A DNA stretch of 64,000 bases, from positions 4,712,001 through 4,776,000 of the forward strand of contig OU612072.1 of NCBI GenBank assembly GCA_914767715.1, given 5' to 3'. The DNA comes from Membranipora membranacea (lineage: Eukaryota; Bryozoa; Gymnolaemata; Cheilostomatida; Membraniporidae). Made by a program: the position numbers and the translations under genes. Within the stretch, counting starts at the first letter, position 1. The number at the start of each line of letters is the position of its first letter. This document shows positions 12,659 through 26,610 of the stretch, piece by piece. The notes beneath the pieces are model-generated. The model was not told where the DNA came from and searched no databases. It saw only the letters and a program-made list of their open reading frames with translations.

Positions 12659-13440
12659 TCCGTCAGCTTCAAACAGATGAATAATGGAAATGAAATGGCC
12701 TACAGTTTAGGTACAGCTGGTGAAAACATTTTATTACTATTGTTTTCAAGAGTCATGCTCAATAATGATGTTCGAAGTACTCAGACATTTGCGAAATACT
12801 TCATTTACAGAAAGAAAAGGATTCACAACTCTCACTACTATCAATGCTGCTAAATATGGATGTCATCCAGCAATCTGCTTATGATTAATGACTAAAGATA
12901 TTACAACTCACAAGTGTGTTTCTAAAAATATATATTTGATTGTGATGAGCGCCCTTACAGGTTTCTTTGAGTTGTTGCTGCTAGACAGTGCCTACAGTAA
13001 TTCAATTGAATTAATGTAATTAGAATGTAAATTTAACTAGATAATTACACTGGTTGGCATGTAAATATCTTCTTTTTTTATATGTACATTCAACCTTTAT
13101 TATTATAAAGTTATAAATGTGGCACTTCCACCAACTCTTCTTCGTCATCAAGCTGTCTTTTGCTAATCCAGACATATATCTGATCAATATGAAACAAATT
13201 AATATAGCATAATAATATCCAAGATTAACATTGTTGAGGCTGCACATAAATTGTCACTAATTCATCTAGTAAGAGTGTTTACACTAGTATCAAAGCTGCT
13301 CTGAATTTGCACACTAACATACTTGCTGTTGGTTGATTACATCATCCATTCATCTATTTGAATCTATGTGTAAAACTTTCTGATTCTGCTAACCCGAATA
13401 TTTCGGGATAGATCTCTTTTATGCCAATATCTATATATTA
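12659..13440. other. Upstream region of the Ig-like receptor gene
   Basis: No gene seen. The promoter of the minus-strand receptor gene should lie in the left part. The 75-codon minus frame at 13020-13247 resembles nothing known. Confidence 0.4.
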
Positions 13441-13444
13441 TTCT

Positions 13445-14815
13445 TCAGTGTAGCTGGCCAGTCTCCTGTATGTCTCCTACGGTTTGTAAGAAGTGAGCCA
13501 TGGGTACGTTGATCACTGGTAAGCCCAAAAGCCCCATATAAGCTATTAAGAGATTTATTAAAAAATACTGCGCTGAGGTTGTTATACACTGAAATATCAT
13601 CAATATCAACACTTCATATCTTGTAGTCAAGATTGGTGTTCCACAGGGTACACTGTGTGGCCCACTGCTTTGGCTTGCTTTTGTCAAATCTCTGACATTT
13701 CCTGATGTTGTAGCGATAAAATACGCTGATGACACAACAGCTTTCCATCCACTCACAAAATCAGCCACAGCTATTACAAAAGATTCTAAACTGTGATAGA
13801 ATATGAACCACCTGCTGTCGGACAGAGATTGATCGACCAATGCAATGAGTGGGCAACAACCAACAAGACGCGCTTAAACGCAGACCAAACTAAGTGCCTC
13901 AACATTGCCTTGAAGAAATCCCTGACACTGACTGGAACGCTTACTATGAACAGTGAACGTGAGGTAACATGTGTTGACAGTGCTAACCTTCAGGCGCTGT
14001 GCTTGACTCTCAAATATCGTTCTCCGAACATGTCACCTTGATAAAGAAAGCAGCTGACAAGAAAATCCACGGCTTGCTGGTACTAAAACAAACTGTGATG
14101 GATGAACAATCTCTCATTCATATGTACAAGAGCCAAATATACCGGCAATAAGTCATGCGTCACCTGCCTGGTACCCACACACTACTGACCAGCAGAGAGC
14201 AGAACTAGCACTTTGGGTTATCTACAATATTTATGAACATTACAGCGATCGACTGGCAGCTGCTCATATCAACACCCTGTCAGAGGCCCTTAACATGAAC
14301 TGCCATGCCAGTGCAAATCGGTTCGAGGACGATCCTGATAACTTGCTTAAACATCGACTCACACAAAAGCAATCCACCAAGCCAAACCGTTCAACTTCAT
14401 CCAAATTTTATATTAAAAGGTCTCGCATTGTAAAGCGAGGACAATTGATACTCTCAAACCCAAAGTATATTTACTTGAAAATAATCTATTTTTTGTTTTA
14501 CCATTGTTTTATTCATTTTCATCTTTTTATCTGTTAACAACCTTCAACAGATCAAATTACACCCTTCAACAAATAATCTTTTGGACAATATTATAGCGTC
14601 TAGTTATAACAGCTTACCTTCAATCTTGCGTGCCGCTACGGCCGTCAGTTTATTCAAAATTCATTCTTCCAAACATTATTTTTCACAGATAACATGATAA
14701 TAGTTTTTCTGTCAATCTAATATTAATGTTTTTTTTTTATTTTTAATTTCATGGCTAATATTGTAAAGCATTCTTTAAGAATGAAAATTATGCCAATAAA
14801 GTATCAAAAAAAACA
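13445..14815 (+). mobile_element. Decayed non-LTR retrotransposon (reverse transcriptase remnant)
   Basis: At 13623-13796 one frame reads GVPQGTLCGPLLW, then AIKYADDTTAF. These are the conserved blocks of a non-LTR reverse transcriptase, including the YADD catalytic motif. A second frame continues with the thumb-like WATTNKTRLNADQTK block (13793-14041). A third carries the C-terminal 'SHASPAWYP...AELALWVIYNIYEHY' region typical of CR1/Jockey/I-type elements (about 14155-14440). At least two frameshifts and a stop interrupt it. AATAAAG followed by an A-tract near 14795-14812 probably marks the 3' end. The 5' end and endonuclease are missing, so this is a 5'-truncated dead copy. Confidence 0.85.
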
Positions 14816-17800
14816 GCTCTGGAGAGAGTATTAAATTAAACAAACAAATCCATCCGTCTATTGGGCTGACCTAAGCTGCCCTCATTATATTTCCAAGGGA
14901 AGATTGTCCGATAGCTATAGACTCTGTATAGCTATGAACACTGCTTACCACTTGATGAAAGGTTGCAGAAAGCAGTATCCTCTTCAACAACACTGGATGA
15001 CATTCGATGAATAATCAAATCACCCTTAATAATTATAATATCATTTGGAGTCCTTTTATACTGTCATTTCATACACTGCTAGAACGGGCCATAAAACATG
15101 TCATTACAAGTACATTGTCATGTGAAAAAAAGAATCATTTGGTGTGATATAAACGGAGCTTATATATGAGAGGTAAGTTATTAGTTTGGATAAGACTGTA
15201 TCGGATCGAGAAGTTTGGCAACGAATCATTTTATTTATTCTACCCTGAAACATAGGTAAATACAGCAATCAAAGAGAGTACATAAAAATTGACAAAATAA
15301 AAGCCACAAAAAATGCCATGGATAAAATTCTCAGAATTAAATAACAATTTAACCAACAAATTAGGCAAAAAATACTTCACAAAATTGTAGCCTCTAGCAG
15401 CATTAATTAACCTATGATAGAAGGGGTGATAATTAAACTGTTATGATACCAATATTACTTAATTAATTCTTAAAACTTAGTTCAACTTACAAATGGTGAC
15501 TGGTTAGGTCACTTCTCGATCTAATAAGTGTGTCAGGCATACATACTAGTTGATCCATCAGGTTTCTACAGTGAAAAGTAACGAAAAATAAGTAAAGAAA
15601 ATTGTCACAATTAATTTCAGTCGTCTTTTCTTACAAAAATGATTACAATAATACATAGGTAATAATAGTAAAACAAGTATAATAAACATTAAACTTACAT
15701 GTCCTCTTGAAAAGTCAGTACTTGAATATAATATATACTACATCTCCCACGTAAGTCAGTATTGTAGTGAAGATGAATTGATAGCCGATAAACTTTGTAA
15801 ATAAAACTCTGGCTACATTTTTCTGATTAAATGTGCAGAGAGTAAAATAACGAGAGAGTCCAGCTTTGACTTGCTTCTCTAAGGTAATGACAATATGACT
15901 AAGGTAATGATAATAAATGAATTCTGCAGCAATCTGAGTGAGGTCACAACAAATTTGGCCTCATGGTTTTGCTGGCGACCTGACCAGACCTGATGCCACA
16001 AATTTAAACCATTTGTCAAACTTTTAATTGATACTGATATGACACTTGACAATTTACACCAGCAGGTTGCTGCATAACCACACAGGAGATAAAAATAATT
16101 CGATAATTCATGAATAGGCTAATTAAATTTGCAGTTCAAGAAAACATCCCAATACAAAGACCGCCCTAGTGGGAAAGTTAGGAATATCTAAAACTGTCTA
16201 TGAGCGCAGTGGTCTTGCGCATGTCGGCACACCTTTCAATCTGATCAAAACAATTTAATGAATTGTAAATCTTTACCATCAAGTGAAGCACACTCTGCAC
16301 CTAAAGTTACATAACACCTAGCCTATTCACTTCATTCTTAAAGGGCAACCAAGGTTTCGCAGCAATGCATTGATGGGTAGTAAATAATGTGCTAGGCAGC
16401 ATCAGCTTTGTACATTACGCGATGCAAAACTCAAAGTAGTTGCTGACTCTAAGCTGGGTAACACTTCAATTTAGGGGAGGTTCCAAGACATTGCTGTAAT
16501 GATGATAGAGCACAGACTTAATAATAACAGGAACAGGAAACTGCTCTGTGGTATTCTATTTTAGCTGAGTTTGTAATGTTTCACAAGAATTCTGGCTGAA
16601 TAATCATCCAATTTAGATTTTGTCTTTTCTCCATGCAAAATGTGTAATCTGCTATAAATCAATGAGAAGTTGTTTGAAATCCTGGTTGCCTTTGAATAAT
16701 GTTAATGAAAATATTGAGGTGTTACCAAATCTTGCACCGGAATGAATAGGGAGTCGATCATCAACTCTATTCAATTCATTTGGATGCCTGCTGTTGGGAT
16801 TAAAAGCTAACACAGTGTACAGCGTGCGCTTATCTTATTCAAATCAATATAAAGTTGTGGACAAAAAAGTGTCGCTCAGTTCAGACAAATTGAGCTGAGG
16901 CCACTTTTACTCAAAAGTTCTAAATCCTTACTATAATCCATTATTTTCTTCTGTTCTAAGACAGCTAGAGCTTCATGTTTTTTTCACCTTAAAATTCAGC
17001 TGTTTCCGCTGGGGCTAAATTAAATGTCTCCCATCATTGATATACAGGCAGCTGATCAGGGTGCTGTCTTGGGGATTAATAGCGGAATATCTATGCCATG
17101 CTTGATACGATCAAAAAGCACCTTGATTGTATGATGAGATAGATCATATCTAACAAAATACCTGAAGATTTTTTTCGCCCCAGCATTTCAAGAAATTATT
17201 TATTTAATTTGTCCTAATTAATTAAAATTTTGTGGGGGCTACGTTTAATAGTTTTAGTCACTGTATGTATAATGATTTTATTGATAATGATTTTTTTTTT
17301 GCACGTGATCACTGTGTTTTATTGAAATGTGTTTACAGATTAACTGAAAAATCATTTCTGGTGGTTAGCATAGCTCTTCAAGGAAACAGTAGAATTTCAT
17401 ATATACACCTCTGTCTTATCGTTCAGTACACAAACTGATTTAACCACAAAATCATTAGTCACTGACCGATCAGTGTTTATGTTATCAGAGTGTAGAGTGA
17501 GGTAGCTGTTGTGTCGGCTCTGATTGGCTGGTGGTAAGGAAAACTTATCCAACAGCCAATTGGATCAGAGCAAACACAGGAGGAGTGAGGATGTTTATTA
17601 TCACTATCACTGTTAATTTGTTTACAAAGTGGGATTTTAGAGATAATTTGACACTTTACTTTGCCAATGAAAACATTCTGATAATCTTGAAGCTACCTCT
17701 AAGTTGATCAACTTGTCTGCTTGTTAAATCGCTCAAATGCTCTCCCTGATAGGAACTCTATGAGAAAAACTCTGAGCACAGGATATTCCAGCTGCGTAGT

Positions 17801-19194
17801 CTTCGAAGTAAGTTACAAAATCTGGTTGGTATATTTTGTTTGTTACATGAAGATATGAAATATGCCTTGTGCCATGTAACTTGACGCAAATCACATCTTC
17901 CCTTTTCTACACCATATCCTAAACCCTACCTCATGTTATGGGCCTGCCAGCTGTAGTGACACTTTTTGCGTTTCTGTGCATTAATCATGCCTGGTAATTT
18001 GATTCTTGAATTTTTGTGCTACAGCCAGTGGGCTGACTGTGATCTCGGCCAAGCATTTAAGCCTATGTTTGCAATACCTCAGTGTAGCCAAAATAAACTT
18101 CACTGTATAGTTTGTATCTGTGCACTACGTCATAACTTAGTGTGAATGTTAGTCACGTGCATATTATTTAGTCACGCCCACTTGATGTGCGCTCTTAGTG
18201 AGCAGTTATTATTATTGTCAGCTAGTGATTAGAAGTGTATCATCGTATGCAAGCAATAAAAGAAATGATCCATCAAAACAAAAGGGCACTGATAATAAAT
18301 GTATTGTAAGAAACAATAAGGTATAAGGAATCAGGATCAAGGAATCAGGAATAAGGAATAAGAATTTCCGTATAATGGAATACGGAAACGGATCCTGCGG
18401 AAAGCGGAACCCTTGATACACGGAAACTTCAGTTTCGGGAATACGGAATCCCGTTTTCGCCGGAGAACGGGATTTCTTGTTTTTAAAACGGAAACTGATC
18501 ACATCAGATTTAACTCAGACTCACTTTGATCTTTCACCCTGCAGAGATTAAACAACTTTAATTTGATCATTAAAGGCATAATCCCCACTTACCTTCTACC
18601 CTGAGCAGTTCGCTAACCATCACTTATTCCCCTCAATCTAATTCTTACATGGATTATATACTAAAGGAATTAAATGCTGGCTACTCCACAAAACAAAGTG
18701 AGTGTGTTAAACCCCAGCTTACAAGTAATAGGATTACTTAGCTTTTGTCTTCACACAGTGCTGTTGCCAAATCCATGCAGATGCGCTTTCTGCCTCATGT
18801 ACTATGCTTTTTGTGGCTTATTTGAGTTCTCTGCCTGACAGCCCAACTTTGGTCAGAAACTTGGTAGCTGATCTAGCCATGAATCCATGGCGGCCAACTT
18901 CCACTGCGAATAATTCGCAGTTCCAACCTTTGTCTTGGCATTGTGTCACCAGATCTTCGTATCTTGTCAGTTTTATCTCATGTGTGTATGAGAGATTTTC
19001 TTCCCAAAGCGCCGTCAATTCCATCAGTATTAGTGCTTTTTTTTGTCAGACCAGACAATTAAGATTTTGATCCAAGTCTTGGTACCCTGAGTTTTTCGAC
19101 CACAAGTTGTCTGATATATTTAGCTGTAACATTGTGTCTATTGTTAACCAGCCAGAACTGTACAGTTTGATGTTTGATTGTAGATTGATTAGCT
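14816..19194. other. Gene-poor intergenic region
   Basis: No frame longer than about 94 codons and nothing that resembles a protein family. It contains a purine-rich tract listed separately (18300-18490). An imperfect inverted pair lies at about 17515-17570 (GCTCTGATTGGCTGG against CCAATTGGATCAGAGC). The upstream region of the SLC5 gene is at the right end. Confidence 0.5.
18300..18495. repeat. GGAAT/CGGAA purine-rich irregular repeat
   Basis: Short irregular repetitions of GGAATCAGGA, GGAATACGGAA and similar words over about 190 bp, more CpG-rich than its surroundings. Low-complexity DNA; no coding potential that I recognise. Confidence 0.6.
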
Positions 19195-22100
19195 ATGGCG
19201 GTAGCACTGCATCCGGGGGATATCGCAGCTATAGTGATTTACTTTGCCATCATCATAGGTGTCGGCATTCTGGTGAGTCTTAATATAGTATGCCTGGGGT
19301 GCCTGGTGCCATGTTTTCCCAAACCATGGGTTTCCTGTCTTGGTATTCCAGTTCCTGCAAAATAAACTCTCAATTACACGCTCAGAAGTGTATGAATGTT
19401 TATCGCACTAAGATTTTAGATATTTTTATGCCACTTGCCAATTTAATGTAAATTTCTACAACTGTTCCGTGCATGGTCAATAGCTGCACTCACAATATAA
19501 CAGCTCTACATGGTAGTCACATAGAACAAGTTTGATCCCTCTGTGGTGGCAGAGAGCTATTGCAAAAGTTAGGTTTTGGCGTGATACACATGTTTCCAGG
19601 TATTCACAGAGGGAACACAATTGTTCTTGTAACCACATCATTATCTTTGAAGCGGAGAGAGTTATCCTCTCTTGGGTACAAGAACTTGGACCCGATAGTA
19701 CCCGATAGTACCCGTACCGCACCCTTGCAGTCACGCACATGGAGACATTCATCTTATTCTAAGTTATATTGTATTCATTTATCGAAGCTTCTTGCACCAA
19801 CTATGATCTTTTTTCTGACAGACAACATGCAGAAAAGGTAAAGGAACATCTACCGGATATTTCCTGGCAGGGAGACAGATGACATGGCTACCAGTAGGTT
19901 CTTGTAACTGTACCATATTCACCTTGACCTAACAGGAACATACCAGCAACAATTTTCAAGGAAAATTCCATTAAAATATTTTCATTTTCTGTGTAAGTTA
20001 AAATAGTGCTAGACTGCAGATACAGACCACTCATCAGCTTGTCTGCATATGGAGCAGTCCTCTCTTGAGCAGTTTTCATTTCTGATGTACATCATCACAA
20101 ATATCCAATAATGTGATTGCTGAAAGTGCGCACATTGTTTGTAGGAGACCAGGAAGTGCCTCTATCGGGAAGGGGTAAGGGTCCCAGTCCTCATACGCTC
20201 TGGCCTGAACTGCATAAAGTCAGATCATGCTGATTGATATCAGGTTATCAGGAGGGAAACTCCAATTTAGTACCTGCTAGATAATGCCATAGACCAAACA
20301 CGACTCTCAATCGCATAACAACCTTGTGAACAATTTATTATGCACCTTTTACAGATTGGAGCTTCAGTATTTGCCAGCAATGTCGGAGCCCCGATGTTTG
20401 TTGGTCTGTCTGGTACCGCTGCAGCAGGTGGTATAGCTGTCACCACCTTCGAATGGCATGTAAGTTTAGTGATCTAGAATATAGTAGTCCAACTGTGCTG
20501 ACAATGAATTGCGAGCTAAAGGTAGGGGCCACATTCTTCGGTAAATCTCAATCATTATTCTTAACATAGTAACTGTTTGCAGGGTGATGAAGGGAGTTGT
20601 CACCGAACGGCATCATCATAACGAGGTGATCAATAAGTACAGACTGACTAGTAACAGAACCGAATACTGCTTCCAGTTTAGCAGAAACTTAAACTAAGTG
20701 TGATGTATCTTAGATCAAAGCGCTCTGGTTCACCAGGTTTAATATTATTAGGTATTTATATATTTAGGTTAGTCCTTTTACAGTAAAACTTTCAAAAGGT
20801 TCACAGTGTCTATTTAGAAACAAAAGTGTAAAATTGCGTCGCTGTGATTGAAAGCCTCATCAGGCCCTTAATCTATTATTTTATTCACTAATCCAGCACT
20901 TTTTTTACAGGCTGTTTACATGATACTGCTGTTAGGATGGTTCTTCATGCCTGTCTACCTGGCTAGTGGTTGTTCGACTATGCCAGAGTTCATGCAGAAG
21001 AGATTCGGAGGGAGACGACTCAGGACTTTGTTCTCTATTCAGGCTCTGCTCATGTATATCCTTGTGTTCATATCGGTAAGTAATTGTATATTTGGATCTC
21101 ATTTCTGTAATCAAGTAAGAATAATCTCACCGCTGTTCTGACCAAGAAAAAGTTTGTTCCCTCAGGTGGCGGAGTGATATTGTATGTGTGGAGTATATTC
21201 AAATAGAGAGAACAAAAGTATTTTAGCTAAGGTCAACTGACAACTGCTGTAAATCTTCATATTGAGCAGAATTAATAGTGTTTCCATTTTGTTAATGGTG
21301 TCAAGTACACTTAATTATCAATGATCTCTGTTGCAAACAATCAAGATGAGCAGTAGCTCTCTCGGCCAGGAGCATCAAACAGTGACAAGAGTTTGGGGGG
21401 GCACAAACCATGGCCAAATCATCGATTTTCCATCATAATGATCGATAGAAAATACTTGAAAAAAGAATTAAATGAATTTTAACACACTTGAGAGTGTTAC
21501 AGGCTTCCTCGTGACTGTTTTTCAATTCTATGATCTGCAAATTCACCACCAGTTTACTAATTCTATGTTAAAATATTTTGTGTTGATATAGGGGCAGATG
21601 TATGCAGGTGCTCTGTTTATAAAGTATTTACTAGGCTGGGATATATACATCAGTTCCCTCATACTTCTGGTGCTGACAGCTGTGTATACCATCGCTGGTG
21701 GTCTCTCTACTGTCATGTGGACGGACACTGTACAAGCCGCCATCATTATAGTAGGCACAACAGCCATAACCATATTGTGTAAGTAATAAAGTCACGAGAG
21801 GAGACAATTTAGCAGAAAAATACAAAATGTTGTGTGTCTCTCTCTCTGGTTTCCAGTCCCATTCTGACTTTTTTCATAAAACATTTGAGACAGCTGTGCA
21901 AGTCTGCTTGCAGAGAATGAATTCAATACAATAATCACCCTGTCAAGCTAGCCTTGTCACACAAGGTTACTACCATGCTAGTTTTAGCTCTTGAACTCAA
22001 GATACTGGTGAGTCATTTGATTACCAACCACATACCAATAGTTGGGCGGTGGTTGTTAATAGAATGCACCTAAGAGTAACCTGGAAAATTTCTGAGCTCT

Positions 22101-25100
22101 TATACAACTACCTACTGACTGACTGGCTCCCCGACTGGCTAAACTTTCATTCATTATAATAGGAATCATTTTTCCATTACATTGACAAAAGTAAACTCAA
22201 CATGCATTTTGTGTTTGTAGCTCTGATAAAGATTGGAGGCTGGGAGCGTCTCCAAGAAGAGTTCATGGTCTCTGCTGCACCCGGTGTAATTGAGGCACAC
22301 ACTCGGTTCGGTGAGAATTCAATTATCTCTCAACATATCAACCAGATATTTCACCAACAATCTAACATGAGTTATATTAGGAATGAATCAGAAAACTTTA
22401 TGAGGCTCTACCTTTGTTACGCTCGCTCTAAACCCGTAGGTTAATATTTGTAGGAAACAGGAGTTGTGCTTACCCTCGTGATGACTCGTTACACCTGTGG
22501 AGAGATGCCACTACTGGAGACCTCCCCTGGCCGGGTATGATATTTGGATTGACAGCCATTGCAATGTTTGTCTGGTGTAATGATCAGGTGAATATAATTA
22601 TAGACATAAATCTGCTGTGTATATATTAGGGAAGTTAGGGAACTAGCTAACTCCTTAATTAGATTCACATGTTATCAAACTGGATATAGAGTTGTGTCTC
22701 CCTTTTACGAAAGGGGACAATTCAGGGTATTCAGTGTTACAAACTGATCTTGACCATGCTCAGATGTAAGACCTCTCATCATTACCAAGGAATCTTAGAT
22801 CTGAACTGGAAACCCCCTGCTCATAAAAAGTTCAACCACTTGTAAGCTGAAGTCATCACATAGTCATCAATGTATAATGATGTATGGTCAACATGCGCGC
22901 CAGAGTGTCACTGTGGCAGAAGCCAAACATACCTGCTCCTTGTTATTTAGATAATGGTGCAGAGAACACTTGCAGCCAAGAACATGCTACATGCCAAGGG
23001 TGGAGCTGTATTCGCAAGCTTCCTCAAGCTTACTTCGTTCTTCTTGTTCATTATTCCTGGTATGGCTAGCAGAGTTCTTTTTCCAGGTAAGCGCAATAGT
23101 TTGCTTATGGAATTCAGTGGGTGTACTTAGGTCATATTCAAATTTCATTTTTCCAATATGTCTGGTACATCCTTCAACAAAATACGGATGAAATGCAGAG
23201 TTAATTATGAAACTCTTAAGCAGTACCTAGTAGCATTCCTACACAGAATAAATAGAGGCAGAGTTTTTTCTCATTCTTTTTCATTCTGTGAGCAACCACA
23301 GCAAAAATCACCTAAAATTTATCGATCCATTGGAGAAATTGGTATAATCTTTAATCTACAGATTACGTAGCGTGCGGTGACCCGCATACATGTATGGAGA
23401 AATGCGGTAACAGTCTGGGATGTAGTAACTATGCCTACCCTCTACTAGTAACTAATATACTACCAGCAGGAGCTACAGGGATAATACTAGCTGCTATCAT
23501 GTCTGCTCTTATGAGTACTCTCACGTCAATACTCAACAGTCAGTACCCTACCTGAGTACAATCAATCTCCGTTTAACTTGAATATACCTTTTCAACCCGC
23601 TGTCTCAGATTGATATACCTGCAGGCATTCAGAATCCAACGTAACCATTATACGACATTGTAAAATGGTAGACCGCATAATGTGTCGCTATAATATCCAT
23701 TACCTGAAAGAGCCTGCCAACACATTTTACGCTCTATATTGATTAAAATTTGTTGAATGCCTCGTTGACAGTGTAGGAGAGAATTAGAAAAGTGTTAAAT
23801 TTTAATTTTTTGCCACAGGTGCTAGCAGCATTTTCACACTTGACATTTGGACACTGTGTAGATCAAGGGCCACTGAAAATGAGAAGATGATTGTTGGACG
23901 TCTCTTCATAGTCCTTCTCTCAGGTAACGTTTCGAAATGATTCCTTTCTACCATAAAACTCGTGCAAGGTATCTGAATGGGCAGCAAAAAGAGAATTGAC
24001 TTTGCATGGGAGAAGAACATTGATTTCAATCTATAAGGTAAAGGTTTAGAATTGGCAATAAAGCCTAAGCCATACTCTTGTCAGTATCGCTGCAGATTGA
24101 ATATAAGCATACCCATGGTCACACTCTTCTGGTCCACCAATGTAACGTAGTAGAGTCAGGTACTGGCTATGCAAGAAAAGAGCAATCCATATATATCCTA
24201 CCATTGAGATAGCGTTTCTTGTCATGCAGGTATAGCAATAGCATGGTTACCGATTCTGGAGGCAGCTGGACAAGCACAGTTCTGGGACTATCTTCAGTCT
24301 CTCACCTCATATATAGCTCCGCCCTGTTCTATGTGCTTCCTTTCTGCTATCATCTGGACCAGGATGTCTGAACAGGTGAGAACAGCCAGTTTATTGCTCT
24401 ATTGATCTCAATCTCTTTGTTTGAATATCTGACCGATGTTTGATGCTATTTTGACATCTTGGTTTAGTCTGCTAGCAGCTCATCCAAATTGCTACAAATG
24501 TGCTACAATCTAACAAACTGTGTGCGACATCAAAAACATTCTGCCATAAAGTTATAGCAAGACCTTAACAGATGCTAAAACCCACAACCATTTAGTTCTT
24601 TCATTATTTTGAAAAAGGGTGCAATCCGGAGCTTTCTTCAAATGATAATACTCTATGTTTTGTTGCAGGGAGCCTTCTGGGGATTACTTATTGGGTTGAT
24701 CACTGGAATGATAAGATTAGTACTTGATTTCACATACCCAGCACCAATATGTGGATCTGGTAGGTTTGAGTCTCAGATGCAGTTATAGGTAAATATGTTT
24801 TGTTGTATTCAATGAGCAGACTATCTTTTTCTCATTTTACAGTAAAGATTGTGAAATGTATCAAAAAATCAGTAAGCAGTGAGGTTTTTGCCTTTTGAAC
24901 AGGAACAGATAATTCTGCTGACAGTGTTACAAATTCAATATACAAACTCAATTGGTGATGAGAGTTGAGATTCCAATATTTAATTTTGCTTCTCGGATTG
25001 TATGAACACCACCTATGATATTTTCTTACAGGGGTGGCGGACACTCGGCCCGCAATACTATCGAGCGTTCATTATTTACACTTTGCCATGCTGCTATCTG

Positions 25101-26383
25101 GTGTATGTGTGATAGCTATAGTTGTTATCAGCCTGATATCCAAACCTCGCACGACTAAACAGGTTAGCATCAATCACGAAAGTTGTTTTGATATGAAAGC
25201 CGTACATATATGTTTCTAGCATTTATAGTTTGTACATGACCCTCTGAGAATGTTACAGTTTGAGGAAACAGCATGTTCAATCCAATACTGGAATTCAATA
25301 AAAAATATTCCAGAGTAAATGTTAGCTTGAGTTTAATTTGGTTAGTTTTCAGGTGTCTTAATGCTAGCTAGCTATTAATTTCGGATACCCGAGGTGGGAG
25401 TCTATAAAAAAAGTAAAAAGAGGGAGTAAATGTTGCTAGCTTTAAAGTTAGCTATTTAAGTAAGGTGCATATAGTGTATGGTACACACCAGTTCAGTGGT
25501 CGTTTGGCTCTCTAGTCCATCTAGCTCAATTTAGTGTCTCTCTGTAGTGTCCTCTCACCCTCGTGGTTCTTGCGCATCTCACGTGCGCAGCCCGGAAGTC
25601 TCCCTTCCTCTATACTGAAGGTAGTCCCTATCTATAGCTCCTTGACCTTGGTTCCTATATCTCGGGCTACACTACAGTGCGAAACGGCGAACTATTCCTT
25701 AAGCAAACACTTTACTGCTCCAGGGTAGCCACAATTTTCCAATGATATATAACCTGGGAAATTTTGTTTGCCCTCTATGAAAAAACGACTCAAATGTTTA
25801 CAGCATGATTGTGATTTCTGACTTCACAAATAATCGACTTGTTCTCTTTAGCTGCATAAGCTGACCTGGTGGACGCGCCACGATAGAGAAGAGCCAGAGG
25901 CTGATGATGATCAGGATACAAAGGAAGACTCTACAGTCGGCAACACAGCTCAGGACACTGATGGTGAAATCGGGACAGAAGAGAGTGATGTCAAAGGTAA
26001 ACTCACACTCAAAATAGTGTCAGTAATATACCAGCCATGTTGGCTCTGATTGGTTGGAAGAACCTCATATTAATATACCTTTGGGCAACCTGGCCAAGTT
26101 GGTCATAGGAATATTAATGTTTATCTATAAATAATCCTCACAAGGTTATTTGCGCCTCTTGTTTCTTTAAGAATCACTGAGAAGTCGTTGTCTGTTCTGG
26201 TTATGTGGGATACACTCTGATAAAGGAAAATCTGCAGCCACTCAACTCTCTCAGCAGGAAAAAGATGCTGCGAGGAAGAAACTTACCTCAATATCACAGA
26301 GCAGAGGCGGAACGATAGCTGTGAACTTTGCAGCTGTGGTGTGCTTAGCTATGGCCACTGCACTCTTTGCTTTCTATGGTTGA
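19195..26383 (+). CDS. SLC5 (SGLT-type) sodium-coupled solute transporter, 15 exons, 657 aa
   Basis: Exons: 19195-19272, 19822-19893, 20355-20459, 20911-21075, 21592-21778, 22221-22310, 22454-22587, 22951-23086, 23362-23538, 23819-23923, 24230-24375, 24669-24759, 25032-25162, 25852-25996, 26172-26383. All are in phase with GT-AG borders, and the length is the usual one for the family. Hallmarks in order: [66 protein letters not shown]; a Cys-rich loop (about [15 protein letters not shown]); the sodium-site helix [17 protein letters not shown]; and [11 protein letters not shown], which keeps the Gln used for sugar contact in SGLT1. A final hydrophobic helix ends in FAFYG. It should move a sugar or polyol with sodium across the plasma membrane. 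Whether the substrate is glucose, myo-inositol or another solute cannot be read from sequence. The family's ADIFSG motif reads SGQMYAG here. Confidence 0.96.
25320..25480 (+). repeat. GCTAG-rich dispersed repeat, copy 1
   Basis: Lies in intron 13 of the SLC5 gene. It shares 'gagtctata...aaag', the block GTTAGCTATTTAAGT and 'GTGCATA' in the same order with a segment at about 55340-55490 in the PAF1 gene. A third, shorter GCTAG-rich segment lies at 26510-26600. Confidence 0.45.
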
Positions 26384-26509
26384 GTTGAGCTTTGATCTAT
26401 TATTTTTCATTTTTTGCTTTGATTGGTTCATGGTTTCTTTATAAATCACAAACACAAATTTTCGTGTTATTATCTGGATACTTTTATTTCGTTTTATTTA
26501 CCATAGAAG

Positions 26510-26610
26510 AGTAAATATTAGCTAGAGTTAAGTTTAGCTAGATTGTGGGACTTAATGTTAGCTAGCTACCTTATTTTAGCTAGGAAGTTAGCGCTCATAT
26601 AATGAAATAG
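26510..26610 (+). repeat. GCTAG-rich repeat, short copy
   Basis: Several TTAGCTAG words just 3' of the SLC5 stop, resembling the segments at 25320-25480 and 55340-55490. Confidence 0.35.
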
